Part shown: piece after piece, positions 51,001-61,967 of the stretch
Numbering within the stretch: the first letter of the stretch is position 1
Layout: every line of letters starts with the position of its first letter
DNA from: Balanoglossus misakiensis
Lineage: Eukaryota; Hemichordata
DNA length: 64,000 nucleotides
NCBI GenBank assembly: GCA_040954595.2
Contig: CM082587.2
Span: forward strand, 3,658,001 to 3,722,000
Direction: 5' to 3'
The notes under the pieces: model-generated
Databases searched by the model: none
The model's input: the letters and a program-made list of their open reading frames with translations, nothing else
Told to the model about the DNA's origin: nothing
Program-made: the position numbers and the translations under genes

Positions 51001-54000
51001 ACAGAAACTTGGCGTTTCCGAAAAGGAGTTCATCTCGGCCAGTGTGCATAATTATCTGCAGCCACTCAGAAATTTCCTGGAGGGTGACATGAAGACAATA
51101 AATGTAAGTGATCATGATTGGATGATTGATTGATTGATTGGTTGACAGGGGTGTTGGATGAGTGACACTTGGTAAAACGCACAATGGAAAATTTTACAAA
51201 AGAATTAGAAATGGTTGGTATGGCAACCACTGTTACAAGAAATGAGAATAAGTAGAATTTGAACATCTCTGCTTACACACAATGCAACAACAGGGATTCA
51301 ACAGAATTGGGTCATTAGTGTCTGACTTCCTAAATTTCAAGGCCAGTGAACTGTTTTCGAGAAGTGTATAGTAAATTGTAATCTGTGCTGTTGCCAGCAC
51401 TGAATTTAAAGGTTACATAGTAGGAAACAACTATCAATAGGTTCCAATAATGAATTTTCCAGTCACATATTATGTATTTTAGGAAAGTCTACTTGTTGCG
51501 GAAAACTGACATTAACATTTCACTGCAATTATCTATGCAAGGTTCATGTGACAGGAAATGCAATTTTTATCATTTCCTCAAGGTAAAAGGGTACAGTGCT
51601 TCCTGTTGATATTTATATCACACTATAGCTTGACCAATCTTTTGAATTTTCTCTTTCACAATTATTCCAGTGTAATTGAAAACCCAGAATTGTTATCCTG
51701 TCAGAATACCAATTATCTGCCTTTCTCGTTTTTCTCAGTTCATGTTACATTTGGCCCCAATTTAAACATTTAAAGACTGACATCATTGAAATGATTATTC
51801 CCCCATTTCTGTGAACTCGTGGAAATTGATTTCTGATTGGTCACCCGTCCTTTTCATTCGACAGAGTTGTCTTAAAATTGCTGTAAAAGAGTCTTTCCTG
51901 CAAACATGCCACGTTCAAATAACCATGCATGGTGACTAAATATTTATGTACTGCAAATTTGTCTGTATATGGGTAATTAACTGCATAGATAGGTGTGTCT
52001 CTTGTATTTTTTTTATCTTGTGAAGTTGTCCGTGGAATGTCGCACACCAGCTTGATTGCGCATTATTAATTAAGGTCAATCTAAAACCAGCTTGGGGGCC
52101 CAGGTTGCACATCCAGGTACATAAAAACCACCATGAGTTGAAGCTGCATTTTATAGAGCAATTGTCAACATTCCAATTTCTCCAGGTTTCTGTAATAAGT
52201 ACCAGCTTCATCCGATTACTGCTATAATATCTAAAAATGAAACAGTAAGGACACATTGAGTTTTATTTTCACACTGGTTTGGCAACACCCTGAATAATGT
52301 CCTGCTATATATTCCAGTGGAAAATTAAAAATAAGAAATGCTGGTACTCGGGCTAAGAATAGCACATACTGATGAATATATGGTTATTTACCTTTTTCGT
52401 AGCGTCATAGGCTTTAGGTACGTGCACATCTACATTCAGGTGTGGCTGTTTAAAAAAAACACATCTCTGACAGGATTTGACAACTCACAACCAGTAAATA
52501 GCTAGAAAACTTCCGTCTGATTTCAGGACATGCCTAATTAAGAGAAGCTTATGTGTTTTCAATTTTTTATATCCCGTTGATTGGCATTTTCCCCCAGTTG
52601 TAAATTACACATATTTGCTGTCAAAGGAGTAAGATAGACACTCTGATTAATGATCTTTATCTTTCCTCATCAATAATCTGAGATGTCAGAAATGAGGGAG
52701 GTTAGGTTTTGTAGGAAGCAGGTGATGACAGTAATGAAGTGTCAGACATAAAACAGTAAATGTTTAATACTGTAATTACATAAATATTTAATGTTTATTT
52801 TATTTTACAGGTACATGATAACCTGCACTAAATACATATTTAATGTTTAAGTGGATAGTTTTAATTTGCATCAAGTATTTAAATATGCATACATGTAGTT
52901 CTAGTCTGTATGACCAGATCCAATGTGGGGTCACATGTACATCATTATTCCATGATTGTCACATTGATAATTGTATAGAGAATGTAACAAAATTGTAAGG
53001 AGTCGTGTGTGTGTTGCATTGCAGAAAGAAAAGAAAATTCTTGAGATAAAACGTCTTGACTTGGATGCTGCCAAGACCAAGCTGAGGAAGGCCAAGTCTG
53101 ATGAAACCAAGGCAAAGGTAGGAGGAGCCTCCATATACTTTAACCCTTTCATCCCCATGTCCCTGTGTAGAGGTCCAAATCTACCATAGAAAACAAAGGG
53201 TTTGGATCGAACCATGGTGGTGAAAGGGTTAAGAAAAAGACAAATGGTACATTCAAGAGGTTTGTAATCTCCCCTGTAGTGCATCAATGAAAAATGCATT
53301 TTTCACAGGCAGAATGTTGCATTCAGACATGTTGCATGGATTTGTGATCTGTATGCAAGTGCAAGCAATTCCGCATTCAGAGAGAACATTGCATGTTTAA
53401 TAGAAATCCGGTGTTGTGGATTTGTTGTCTGTCAGGTAAAAGTGGGAGGGATGGAGAATCAGGAACGTTATATACTTGTAGTTGTATACTGATGTTGTAT
53501 ACTAATGTATCTATGTACAGTCTAAGTATGAATCATATAATTGACCAATGCCACAGCAGGCTGATTACACACTTTGAAAATACGACTGTACCTACCTACC
53601 TACCTAAATACAAGTCCAGACAAAAATGTGCAAAGTCTTAGAATATTAATGAGCAAGTGTGGTAAATCACTGATTGCAATTTTAATAAACCTAATAGTAA
53701 ATTTGGCCAATCATGCAAATTGTGTGTATGTACCGCTATTCCACTTTGTTGGTAAGGATCAGGTGACAGCATGCTATGACTCACATCATGTTAGAAATTC
53801 TAATTCATTCTCTCTTTCTCTCTTTTCTCTCCACATTCTGACTTTGTCATGCACTTAGTTGATCTGGTGTAGAGAGAGCCCTCTTTCTAAGGTTTCCATC
53901 TGATCACATTCCAAATTTCACTGTCTGTTAAACAGCTTGCTTTTACATACCACTTGCTTGCCTTGACTGAGCATGCTCGCCTTACGTTAATGATGAGAAT

Positions 54001-57000
54001 CTTGTCAAAACTTGGGGATGTGAAGTCATTATATCATTTGACCAGCATCTGGACAAGATGATGTTTGCAACATCTAGTTCTTTCATGCCTGTTCCAAGGT
54101 ACAAAAATACATGTGATTAGATTATGATGACCAAAAATGAAAATCCTCCTTGGCAGTATTCTCATCATGTCTCTTTCTACACATGCAGCTAGCCTTGCAA
54201 GAGCACAGATCATTCACTAATTGTGATTTCTTCCACTGTTCGCAACTGTTGTCAGCCATGTTTCCACTCAAGCAAAGTAGTAACTTTCTCTGGGAATTTG
54301 TTCGGCTCATACGCCCCCGTGCTTTGGCGCGACCCAGTTGTTAACAGTGGTGAGGCCAGGCCTACACTAACAGAAATGGGGTGTGTTGAGAACTTAGAAT
54401 TTCAAAACCAATGTCACAGCCTACCAGCAGCTTTTGTACATACCTGACTTGGCTGTGAAACGACAGTTGTGAGAGTGGCAAGAAGTTTCAGGACTTATTT
54501 GCATCTCCTGTATCCAAACACCAATAATACAATATTTTTTGCTAAGGTTATATCTTTTCTTCTCACATTTTGTTGCTCTCATAAAACTAAAGACATCACC
54601 CTCTGACTTGGAGAAAGTAAGTACTTTGTAATCACGATACTTCCACAATAGATTGTGCTGTGTTAATATTGTGACGCCGTCGTAACCAAGCTTCATCCTG
54701 CCCGCATCCTCCTGCCCAGTGCCATCTGCTGTGTCTGTAATGAAGCCAGAGTATATATGTTGTCAGCACAAGTTGATGTAGCCGACCAGAGTTCATGTTC
54801 ATGGTCTGTGGTGTGAGAAATATCCCGTTGACACTGCACATGCTGAGCTACATTGCAACTTGTATCCTGCGCAGTGCCACCTGTTGTATCCCCCCAGTGA
54901 AGCCAAGGCTTGCGTTGCATGAAATGTGCAAAATGCTGTCGGAACAAAACCAGTACAATAAAGTGACTCTGTGTTCCTCTGTGTAAGCAAGGAAGGACTT
55001 TTGAATTTTTTTCTGTCTGTCTACTTGCACAAGCACCAGGATGATCATCCACTCACCAACAGTCACTTATTAGTAAATCATTGCTGATGGTAATTGCATT
55101 TCCGAACATCGTGACTGCCTAACTCATACACATTTTTCTTGCCTGACGACTAACAGTAGTGAAAACACTGACAGATAAGTCTTGGCCAGATTGATATATA
55201 CACACATCCATGTCTGATGCCCGGTGCTTGTCATGTCAAGGAGCACAATTTTACTCCCACAGTTCCATACAGTATACATCCCGAGTTTCCAATTTGCATA
55301 ATTTATACAAATGTTTTGCCTTGTCTCGGCCAATCACAGGTTGAAGAAGAGCTGCGCTTTGCCCAGAGTGAATTTGACAAACAGTATGAGATTACCAAAC
55401 TGCTCTTGGAAGGGGTCAGCAGTGCCCATGTGAGTACAGTTAATATGTTTAATGCTAGAGTTTAGAGTCTTTATAAACCGTTGTCTGATCATTTAGCTAG
55501 TTATGTTAAGGTCATGTTTTCCTATGAAAATTATTGGGAAAGTATTATTAATTGTTACTGCTACTTCTCTGTAGGCCAATCACCTGCGGTGCCTGCAAGA
55601 CTTCGTTGAGGCCCAACACAACTACTTTGTGCAATGCGCTGAAGCTACATCATATCTGCAGAAGCAGTTAACAAGGTGAGAGTTCATAACTGTTTTAGGT
55701 GCAGTCTCTTTATAACATGGATTTGGATATTCTTTCTGCAATCATTCCATCTGTCAAAGTATGTAAATATCCATGTGGGTTTACACACTTGTAGCCATCT
55801 TTGAGGTGGGGAGGGGAGGGGTTGTTTTGAAATCCCTAGAGATGCAACTAAAATATCAGGATTGGAACTTTTGCGGAAATAGCAGCTGTATGTGAATAAT
55901 GATGTGAAAACTACTCTAACACAGTATTTACATGAGGTGATTTGCATTGTGAAGGCATGTGTGATCAATGCTATTTCAGATGCTGAGGACATTTTTTTGC
56001 CATTGATAAACTGACTTTTTTACTGACACTGCAGATATTTGATTGTCTTGATCTAGTGTGCCTTGCATGTTCACAGTCTCACTGGTGTGTATAGTATGAT
56101 GGTGGTGGGTATTCTCTGATTTCTAACTATTTCCCTGCTGACAACTCTAATGCTTGAGCTCCTCTTTCCCCTGACGTCCATGTACATGTCTATTTTGGTT
56201 CACCATCAACATCATGTCAGCAGTCATTTTGCTCAAGTGTTTTAAATTGAGTGGTTGTTGTCAATATTAAGACAAATTTTACATGTAGCCTGTTCTCATG
56301 AACTAGTATAATTAGTTGAAACAGTCTTGCAGTGTTTTGAATTTGTCTATGACAAATTAATTAACAAGTCACTTGGGTGAACTCTTTCACTTATATCATT
56401 GCACTTGTGTGATGTGGGCTGTCTGCATTTAATCTCTTTCTTTACTTTTGTATTTTATTTCGTTTGCAGCATTGTACGTCACTTCCAAAACAAAACAAAA
56501 ACTTGGTTCTTTTTTGGCAGGAACAGAAAAGAGGAGTTTGCATGGAAGCACGTTTTCCCCTCATCTCGTCGCTTCGTTAACAGCACTGGACGGTAGCACA
56601 CTTGTGACGATCTGACATAACCAGTGCCAACCAACTTGTAACCAATATTTAACTGAGCTCTCGTTACTTTCAGTCTGCCTACAGGAACGGAGTCCATGAC
56701 CAAGCCGTCAGCCCCACCATCCGACAACTAAGTTGTGGGGGTTCCCCCCGCGCGAGCCTACATTATATCTGTATGTAAACACTTCTTGTATATTTTTCCG
56801 GGGGTTCACCTTTTTTTAATGTGCACTCCCGTTTCTCCGGGGTCTGTTGTGTTCAGTCTTCCAGGCGCAGGGAATAACTCAAACTCTGTGAACATGTCCG
56901 CCCCTAGTGCCACCGCGCCAAAGTTCCACGCCAAGCCCCCGACGGGCACGCGGCGGGCACGGGTGCTTTACGATTACGACGCGGCCGATCTATCGGAGCT

Positions 57001-58518
57001 GTCCCTTCTGGCTGATGAGGTACTGCAACGTTCATTTGCATGTACAGTACCAGACCAGAACAAAATGAGTCAGGCTCTGCATTTTCTCTTCTCGCAAAGA
57101 AAAATTGGCTGTTGTAAAACTTCCAGCATTTGGTTTCCGGCATTTTGGATGCTTCAAACATTGAACATTGCTCAAGTTGCATATTGTCATCGTTATGCAT
57201 TGCAATAATTGACTAAAATCTTTGCTTGCTTGGTGTTTATTCATAATAATTTCTAATTTGCTAACGCTTTGTTTGCTTTTTAACAAGTGTTGTGTTGATA
57301 GTTATCTCTCTGGTTGACCTGACATTTTAACCTTTAAACTTTTAGGTTGAACTTTGACCTAATTTATGCATGCATAATTAATATGCTTATTTACAGTGCT
57401 ATTTGTTGAATTAACTTTTAATTAGCATGTAATCCTTTTTATTGAGTATGGCAATTGTTTGAAGTTATCATGACATCAGTCGTGTTGAAAATGGAAGCGC
57501 CTTCGAAAAACCATGGCATTAAAAAAAATGTGAAATACCGCAGATTTTTTCTCAAATTGACATTGATTGTTCTGGTATGGCCTGTCGTCGTGTCTTTGTT
57601 TCGTTTCATGTTCGTTCTGATTTTAATTATTAAGATACTGGGCTACTGCTCATTCCGGCACACTAAAAACACAAAAAAGTCGGCACGGATGGTATTGTCA
57701 GTTTCACTGTGTAGAGTTTGTGGCGTATTGTAAGTACCGGTAGTCGATGTCGTTGCCATGGTTACAGTTGTGCTTGCACCGAAACACACACACTTGTAGA
57801 ATAGCTAATGCCTCAATATTGCACACAAAAACTGCTGCTTCTGTTTGTAAAGCCTGTGATGTTAATATAACTAACTGGTACCCCTTTCTTTTTAAACACC
57901 GTTGCCGATAGCACTCTGTGTATATCTGTGTAAATTTCACAAACGTTAGACACTGTTCGTGTTGTTTGTGTGCTCCCAGCTGTGCACTAACATTCCTTTG
58001 AAATGCTCGGAAGGCCGATGCAATATCAACTCAAGAGGGCTCTCTCTCTGACAAAAGTTTGAGACATTTCTGAGTTGTTCTATGCCTGCAAGAGTACTCC
58101 CTGCACGCGAGTGTACTGTTGATCCTCCCAAAGTATTCTGAATGGCAGGACATTATACCCAGACCAACAACCTAGGGCTTTGAGTATATGAATCGTAATT
58201 CCTTCATTCTGTGGCAACCATTGCAAGGGAAACCTCAATAATTTTGGGAGATTGAAAAATTGGTTTGTGTTATCATGTACATATCATTGTTGTGTTGGCA
58301 CCAATTTATAATCGATTTTGGATGTTTTGACACAATGTTCTACGTATTTAAAAAAGTAATATAACTGATCTTTCTTCATTTCTGTCTGTTTCTCTTTTTT
58401 TTCTCTCCAGATAATTACAGTATACAGTCTTCCGGGGATGGACACTGATTGGATGATGGGGGAAAGGGGAAACCAAAAAGGAAAAGTTCCCGTCACGTAT
58501 CTTGAACTGTTAGACTAG
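48074..58518 (+). CDS. SH3GLB1: Endophilin B (N-BAR and SH3 protein), 9 exons, complete
   Basis: Encodes a 338-residue membrane-curving adaptor of the endophilin B family, which acts on intracellular membranes, autophagosomes and mitochondria. Exons: 48074-48133, 50394-50535, 50642-50767, 50970-51103, 53025-53117, 55340-55429, 55575-55675, 56857-57019, 58411-58518; all phases agree. Residues 1-20 form the amphipathic H0 helix. The BAR domain runs to about residue 248, with WTEK, PNARLEDYVMEKVDRK, GPGTAYG and KRLDLDAAKTKL matching vertebrate endophilin B. A short linker follows, then the SH3 domain (about 282-338) with RVLYDYDA, Trp317, Pro330 and Tyr333. Human SH3GLB1 has 365 residues. The gene may be the single ancestor of SH3GLB1 and SH3GLB2, so the number in the symbol is uncertain. 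Alternative exons lie in intron 7. Confidence 0.95.
49850..49868 (+). repeat. G19 homopolymer
   Basis: Nineteen consecutive Gs in intron 1 of the endophilin gene, the longest of about a dozen G/C runs of 11 or more in this window. Confidence 0.95.
50125..50195 (+). repeat. Possible degenerate tRNA-derived SINE
   Basis: AGGTAGCTCAGTTATTGAAG looks like a tRNA D-arm and A-box region. It is followed by a TTTGATTTCGCCTCAGGGAG stretch and GTTGGTCGTGTC, which recall the layout of invertebrate tRNA-SINE heads. No intact B box is present, so this is at most a decayed relic. Confidence 0.3.
53118..55339 (+). other. Intron 5 of the endophilin B gene
   Basis: A 2.2-kb intron, mostly AT-rich and CpG-poor. 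It holds the TTAA-flanked mini-element just after the donor. It also holds two diverged copies of a motif of about 45 bp (CAGTGCCAYCTGYTGT followed by GAAGCCA) near 54,710-54,755 and 54,868-54,906. Antisense frames here are not supported as exons. Confidence 0.8.
53144..53228. mobile_element. 85-bp piggyBac-type MITE, TTAA target duplication
   Basis: The element begins CCCTTTCATCCCCATG and ends in the inverted form CATGGTGGTGAAAGGG, giving imperfect inverted repeats of about 16 bp. TTAA is directly duplicated on both sides (53,140-53,143 and 53,229-53,232). CCCT-type termini plus a TTAA target are diagnostic of the piggyBac superfamily. It is far too short for a transposase. It sits 27 bp downstream of the exon-5 donor of the endophilin gene. 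Confidence 0.75.
56470..56592 (+). CDS. Candidate frame-preserving cassette exon of endophilin B
   Basis: Bounded by TTTGCAG upstream and CG-GTAGCA downstream, this 123-nt open segment lies between constitutive exons 7 and 8. It enters in phase 2 and leaves in phase 2, so inclusion would add 41 residues and raise the product from 338 to 379. The encoded insert starts SIVRHFQNK and contains FGRNRKEEFAWKHVF; it is basic and aromatic. It would lie between the BAR and SH3 domains. Vertebrate endophilin B genes are also alternatively spliced, but I recognise no sequence homology. The donor is not strong and no transcript evidence is available. Confidence 0.45.
56674..56731 (+). CDS. Candidate alternative exon ending in an in-frame stop
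   Basis: A strong acceptor (TTACTTTCAG) precedes a segment that joins exon 7 in phase and reads SLPTGTESMTKPSAPPSDN, then TAA at 56,729-56,731. Like exon 8, it begins with SLP and a Gly. If used as a terminal exon it would give a BAR-only protein of about 267 residues without SH3. Alternatively it could be a poison exon or unused sequence. Confidence 0.35.
57020..58410 (+). other. Intron 8 of the endophilin B gene
   Basis: A 1.39-kb intron with a GTACTG donor and a pyrimidine-rich CTCTCCAG acceptor. It is AT-rich. It contains the X-box-like motif GTTGCCATGGTTAC at 57,752-57,765. The open frame at 57,455-57,733 has no family resemblance and is not annotated. Confidence 0.85.
57752..57765. promoter_or_regulatory. 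X-box-like motif in endophilin intron 8
   Basis: GTTGCCATGGTTAC has a perfect left RFX half-site and one mismatch in the right half. Confidence 0.3.
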
Positions 58519-61489
58519 TTTCACAAGAACCAGCATTTCCTTCTTTTATTCAATTTTATTTATCTCAACACAATTTCATTTTCGGGCGACTCAACGATGG
58601 CGACTATATGCTTCGTTCATATCACTGCCTTCTATAGTTCCCGTGTCGTCGGAACAAACCACGGTTAATGGCGAATTTCGTTCGTCACGGACTGATGCGG
58701 CGCCATCGTTTTGGGTTCACGCGAATCTGCTGTTCTTCCGCTCGGAATTGTCACCTTGTCAAGAGGTGGCGCTGTTCAAAGACAAGACCAGTGAAGACAT
58801 TCATGTTGACCAGAATTGTTTTTTACCCTAATTTATCCCTGATCACCACTAGGCTGAACCTGCAAATACATTTCGCGTGTAATATTACCTGCATATTGAT
58901 TTCACCCGCGAGTAATGCGTGCAAATTGTGGTTCTGCGCGAAACGAACCCGATTTGTGCTTTTAAACTGAGATTTACCATTTATGTGCTGTGAGGTGCGC
59001 AAACCAGGGATCATAGTTCAAAAGTGGGTGACCTTGTCCCTTCAAGATTATTTTCACTGTAGGCGGAAATTGGTGATTGATTGTGTTTTCATTCGTTCTT
59101 GCCAACCAAACAACAACACCCCTGGGGCCAGTGAGTAGAATGACCTACTTTAGTGTACACTAAATGAAAGCCCGGCATAAGTTTACCTTTAATCCCCATC
59201 TCCTGTGCCACATATTTGTTTGTTTTTTAATTCCGAGTATGGGGTATTATTTATTTATTAAGAAATAATTTTGATTCTGGACGGATACTTTTTCTCAAAA
59301 AGGAAATATAATGCTCGCATAGTTTTGCAAATAGCTGATAGACACTATTTTCCTTTCCCTATTATGATTATGTTACTAGGTGATATTGAAGAGGGCTTTT
59401 TTTGTTTTCACTAACAATTTATATATCAGGCACTTGTAGATAAGAACACTTGTCATCTTAGTGTGTGGGTGACATTATAGCAAGTATATTTGCTCATATC
59501 ACTGGGCGCATGCATGGGAGTAGGCTAAACATTGGTGGGGTGCTAACTTAAGTTGTATGCAATGCAGAGCAGTGCAACTAAATTACGGTATATTTTTTCC
59601 CAGAATTGTTCAGATCTTTCTACAAAAAAATGAACTATATATTGGCTGTACATATACTGTAGAAATTTAAAAGTTAGGTTGATATCGGTTTCATGTTCTC
59701 CCATCATGCAAATCAGTTTGTGCATGAATAATTAAGGAATTATGTGTAGGTGTCATCATTCTTTGAGCTCACATTTAGGTGTTGTCATATAAATGTCGTG
59801 CACATGTGTGATGTCATCTTACTTTGTGTAAAGTAGAGTTATGTCTGTCTTTACAAACTTCAATCACATAGTTTGTGATTTAAAAAGTACCAAAAACCTA
59901 GTTCTGCTAGATTTTGAATTTTGATTTTATTTGTGCAAACTTATTTTATTGCGAAAGGAAAGAATTGCATCTCCACACAAGCCAAGGGAGACCATGCAAG
60001 CTTTATGAGCTAACTATTCCAGATTCGTATGAGAAGTGTGTCATCATATCTTGTGCACACGTAGCTGTGATGTCATTGTTTTGGGCATATATAAACATTG
60101 TCATTTTGGAATTGACATCTAGTGTCAAAAATGAATTTAAAAAAATACATATTTACCATATTGTAGATACTTAGATAATCATCGTTCATTAATGACAAGA
60201 AATTATAAGATTTGGTGTAATAGTTGCCTTGGGTCAGGATCAGTTGAATTGCTTTTTTTGTTCGGGTATTGTTGGGTGTTTGTGAAATTTAAATGAGTAT
60301 GTAAGACTTATTCTTTATCTGTAAATTGTAAACATGTCTAGAATGTAAAAAATTACGTGTAATGTGCAATGTTGAAACCATCAGTGGTTGTCGCGATTAA
60401 TCGATTAGTACATGATATTTATAGTTTTGTCAGATCTTGAATGTTAACAGCTACAACTGAAGAAAAAAAAGACATCAGACGTGAGACAAAGCTGTCCTAG
60501 TTGTTTACTATCCTCAAACTCTAATTCCAACCATTTTAAATACCACATGGAGAGGGGGATGAAAGAAAGAAAATTCAGTTAGAATTGTTTCGCTTTTCTG
60601 CCTGCCCAGTTTCTGGGGGTGACGTGACGTGCAGCCATCATTGAAAGACTCTCCTGATTGGCTACGTATCTGCAGATTATCAACCAATAGGACTCGAGAT
60701 TAGATACCATCTAAAACCCGGTTCATAATAATTCAGCCACCTTTGACATCGCTGCATGTCCCCGCACAGGGAGAAATGTCCAAAGAAGTTTTTCGATCTA
60801 CTAAAGTAAATAAACCATACTCTACTTTCACCATAAATCGGAAAGAATTGGTATTTTATTGGGATGGGTTTGAGAAACAATAGCAATAGGAAATAAATGT
60901 ACAACGGACACGACAGTTTGAACAGGATCACTCCAGCGCCACCTGGTTGGAAACATGAGAGTGCGACAAACAAAATGTTTAGTCAAAATTGTTATGCAGT
61001 GCAAACTTTGCACACGACAGTGGAAATACGGCTTGACCCCATACCAGAAATCTTGTTTGAGCACGATATAAGCTGATTGTCAAATACTGGACTTATCGGG
61101 GGGGGGGGGGGTAAACCTTGCCTAACAAGATACCCTCGTAAGTAAAGTTGTAGTTGTGTCATCAGTGTTTGTAGCTCGGTTTGTACGGCGCATTTTCAAG
61201 CGATAATGACGCCGAGGTGATGTGTTACAGTCAGCTTCATTCGGAGCATCATTCCGACTCTGTCCAAAAGCCTCACCCTTCTGGACCGTCTGTGATTTGT
61301 GCCGGGTACGTGTTTTCGCGCACTTACCGTCGACGTCCCTAGTGTACTCAGGTCATCTGTGAATTCTGTCGATTTAAAAGATGAAGATGTTTACTAAAGA
61401 TTTTTACTGATTTGGTAGCCGAAATTGTTTTGTATCAGTGCCACTATCAAGATACGATTACGATAGAGCATTACTTATTTACCAGCACA
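58519..61489. other. Endophilin 3' UTR and intergenic sequence
   Basis: The first 450 bp after the stop are CpG-rich and probably 3' UTR. AT-rich, CpG-poor sequence follows. Potential AATAAA signals occur at 60,809-60,814 and 60,892-60,897, too far away to assign with confidence. A G14 run lies at 61,098-61,111. CpG density rises again from about 61.1 kb towards the next gene. No coding frame is supported. Confidence 0.55.
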
Positions 61490-61571
61490 ATGCAACGCGC
61501 TGGCAGCTTCATTTCGCTGGTGAACGAGCAAGTGTGGTCCACGCAGAAACCCTTTGTTCAATAACTCTCAG
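61490..61571 (+). other. Possible 5' non-coding exon (3' part) of the secreted-protein gene
   Basis: A strong CAG-GTAAGG donor ends at 61,571. The sequence before it holds an ATG (61,490) whose frame of 24 codons stops before the donor, so it would be 5' UTR with an upstream ORF. The donor could pair with the TTTACAG acceptor at 61,937-61,943. The 5' boundary is unknown. Confidence 0.35.
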
Positions 61572-61967
61572 GTAAGGCAATTTCAATTAGAAGGTATTAT
61601 TCTTGAAAGCATGAGTCGCCGAGACAATCTGGGAGTCTTTTCTTACTATTTCTGGTTTCGTGCCTGCCCCGGCTGTTTTTGGTTTCCCAGGTGCAGATGA
61701 CCACAGAGCTTTTGTCTCCGGGCCCTGTCTCCACGAGACCAGCTGCGCGCAAATTGGCCATCGATGGCCATTTTTTTCTTCTTCAGAAAACGCATAGTCA
61801 GTTACGCGTGCATTTGTCTGGTTTACATGCTGAAGCATAAAAATAAGGACGTTTTCGACCGAAGTGAAGACAAACTTATTTTGAAGTCGCCGACGTTCTC
61901 CTCTCTAAACTTTTTAAATCCGTTCTCTAAAATTACTTTACAGAAATTTCTTGTGGATCTAGAGTGT

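Noticed and set aside
54693-55052. 119-codon minus-strand frame in endophilin intron 5
   Set aside because: No family resemblance, and it covers the duplicated 45-bp motif, which explains part of its apparent structure.
57455-57733. 92-codon plus-strand frame in endophilin intron 8 with hydrophobic stretches
   Set aside because: Lies wholly inside an intron, no homology recognised, and not in phase with exon 8.
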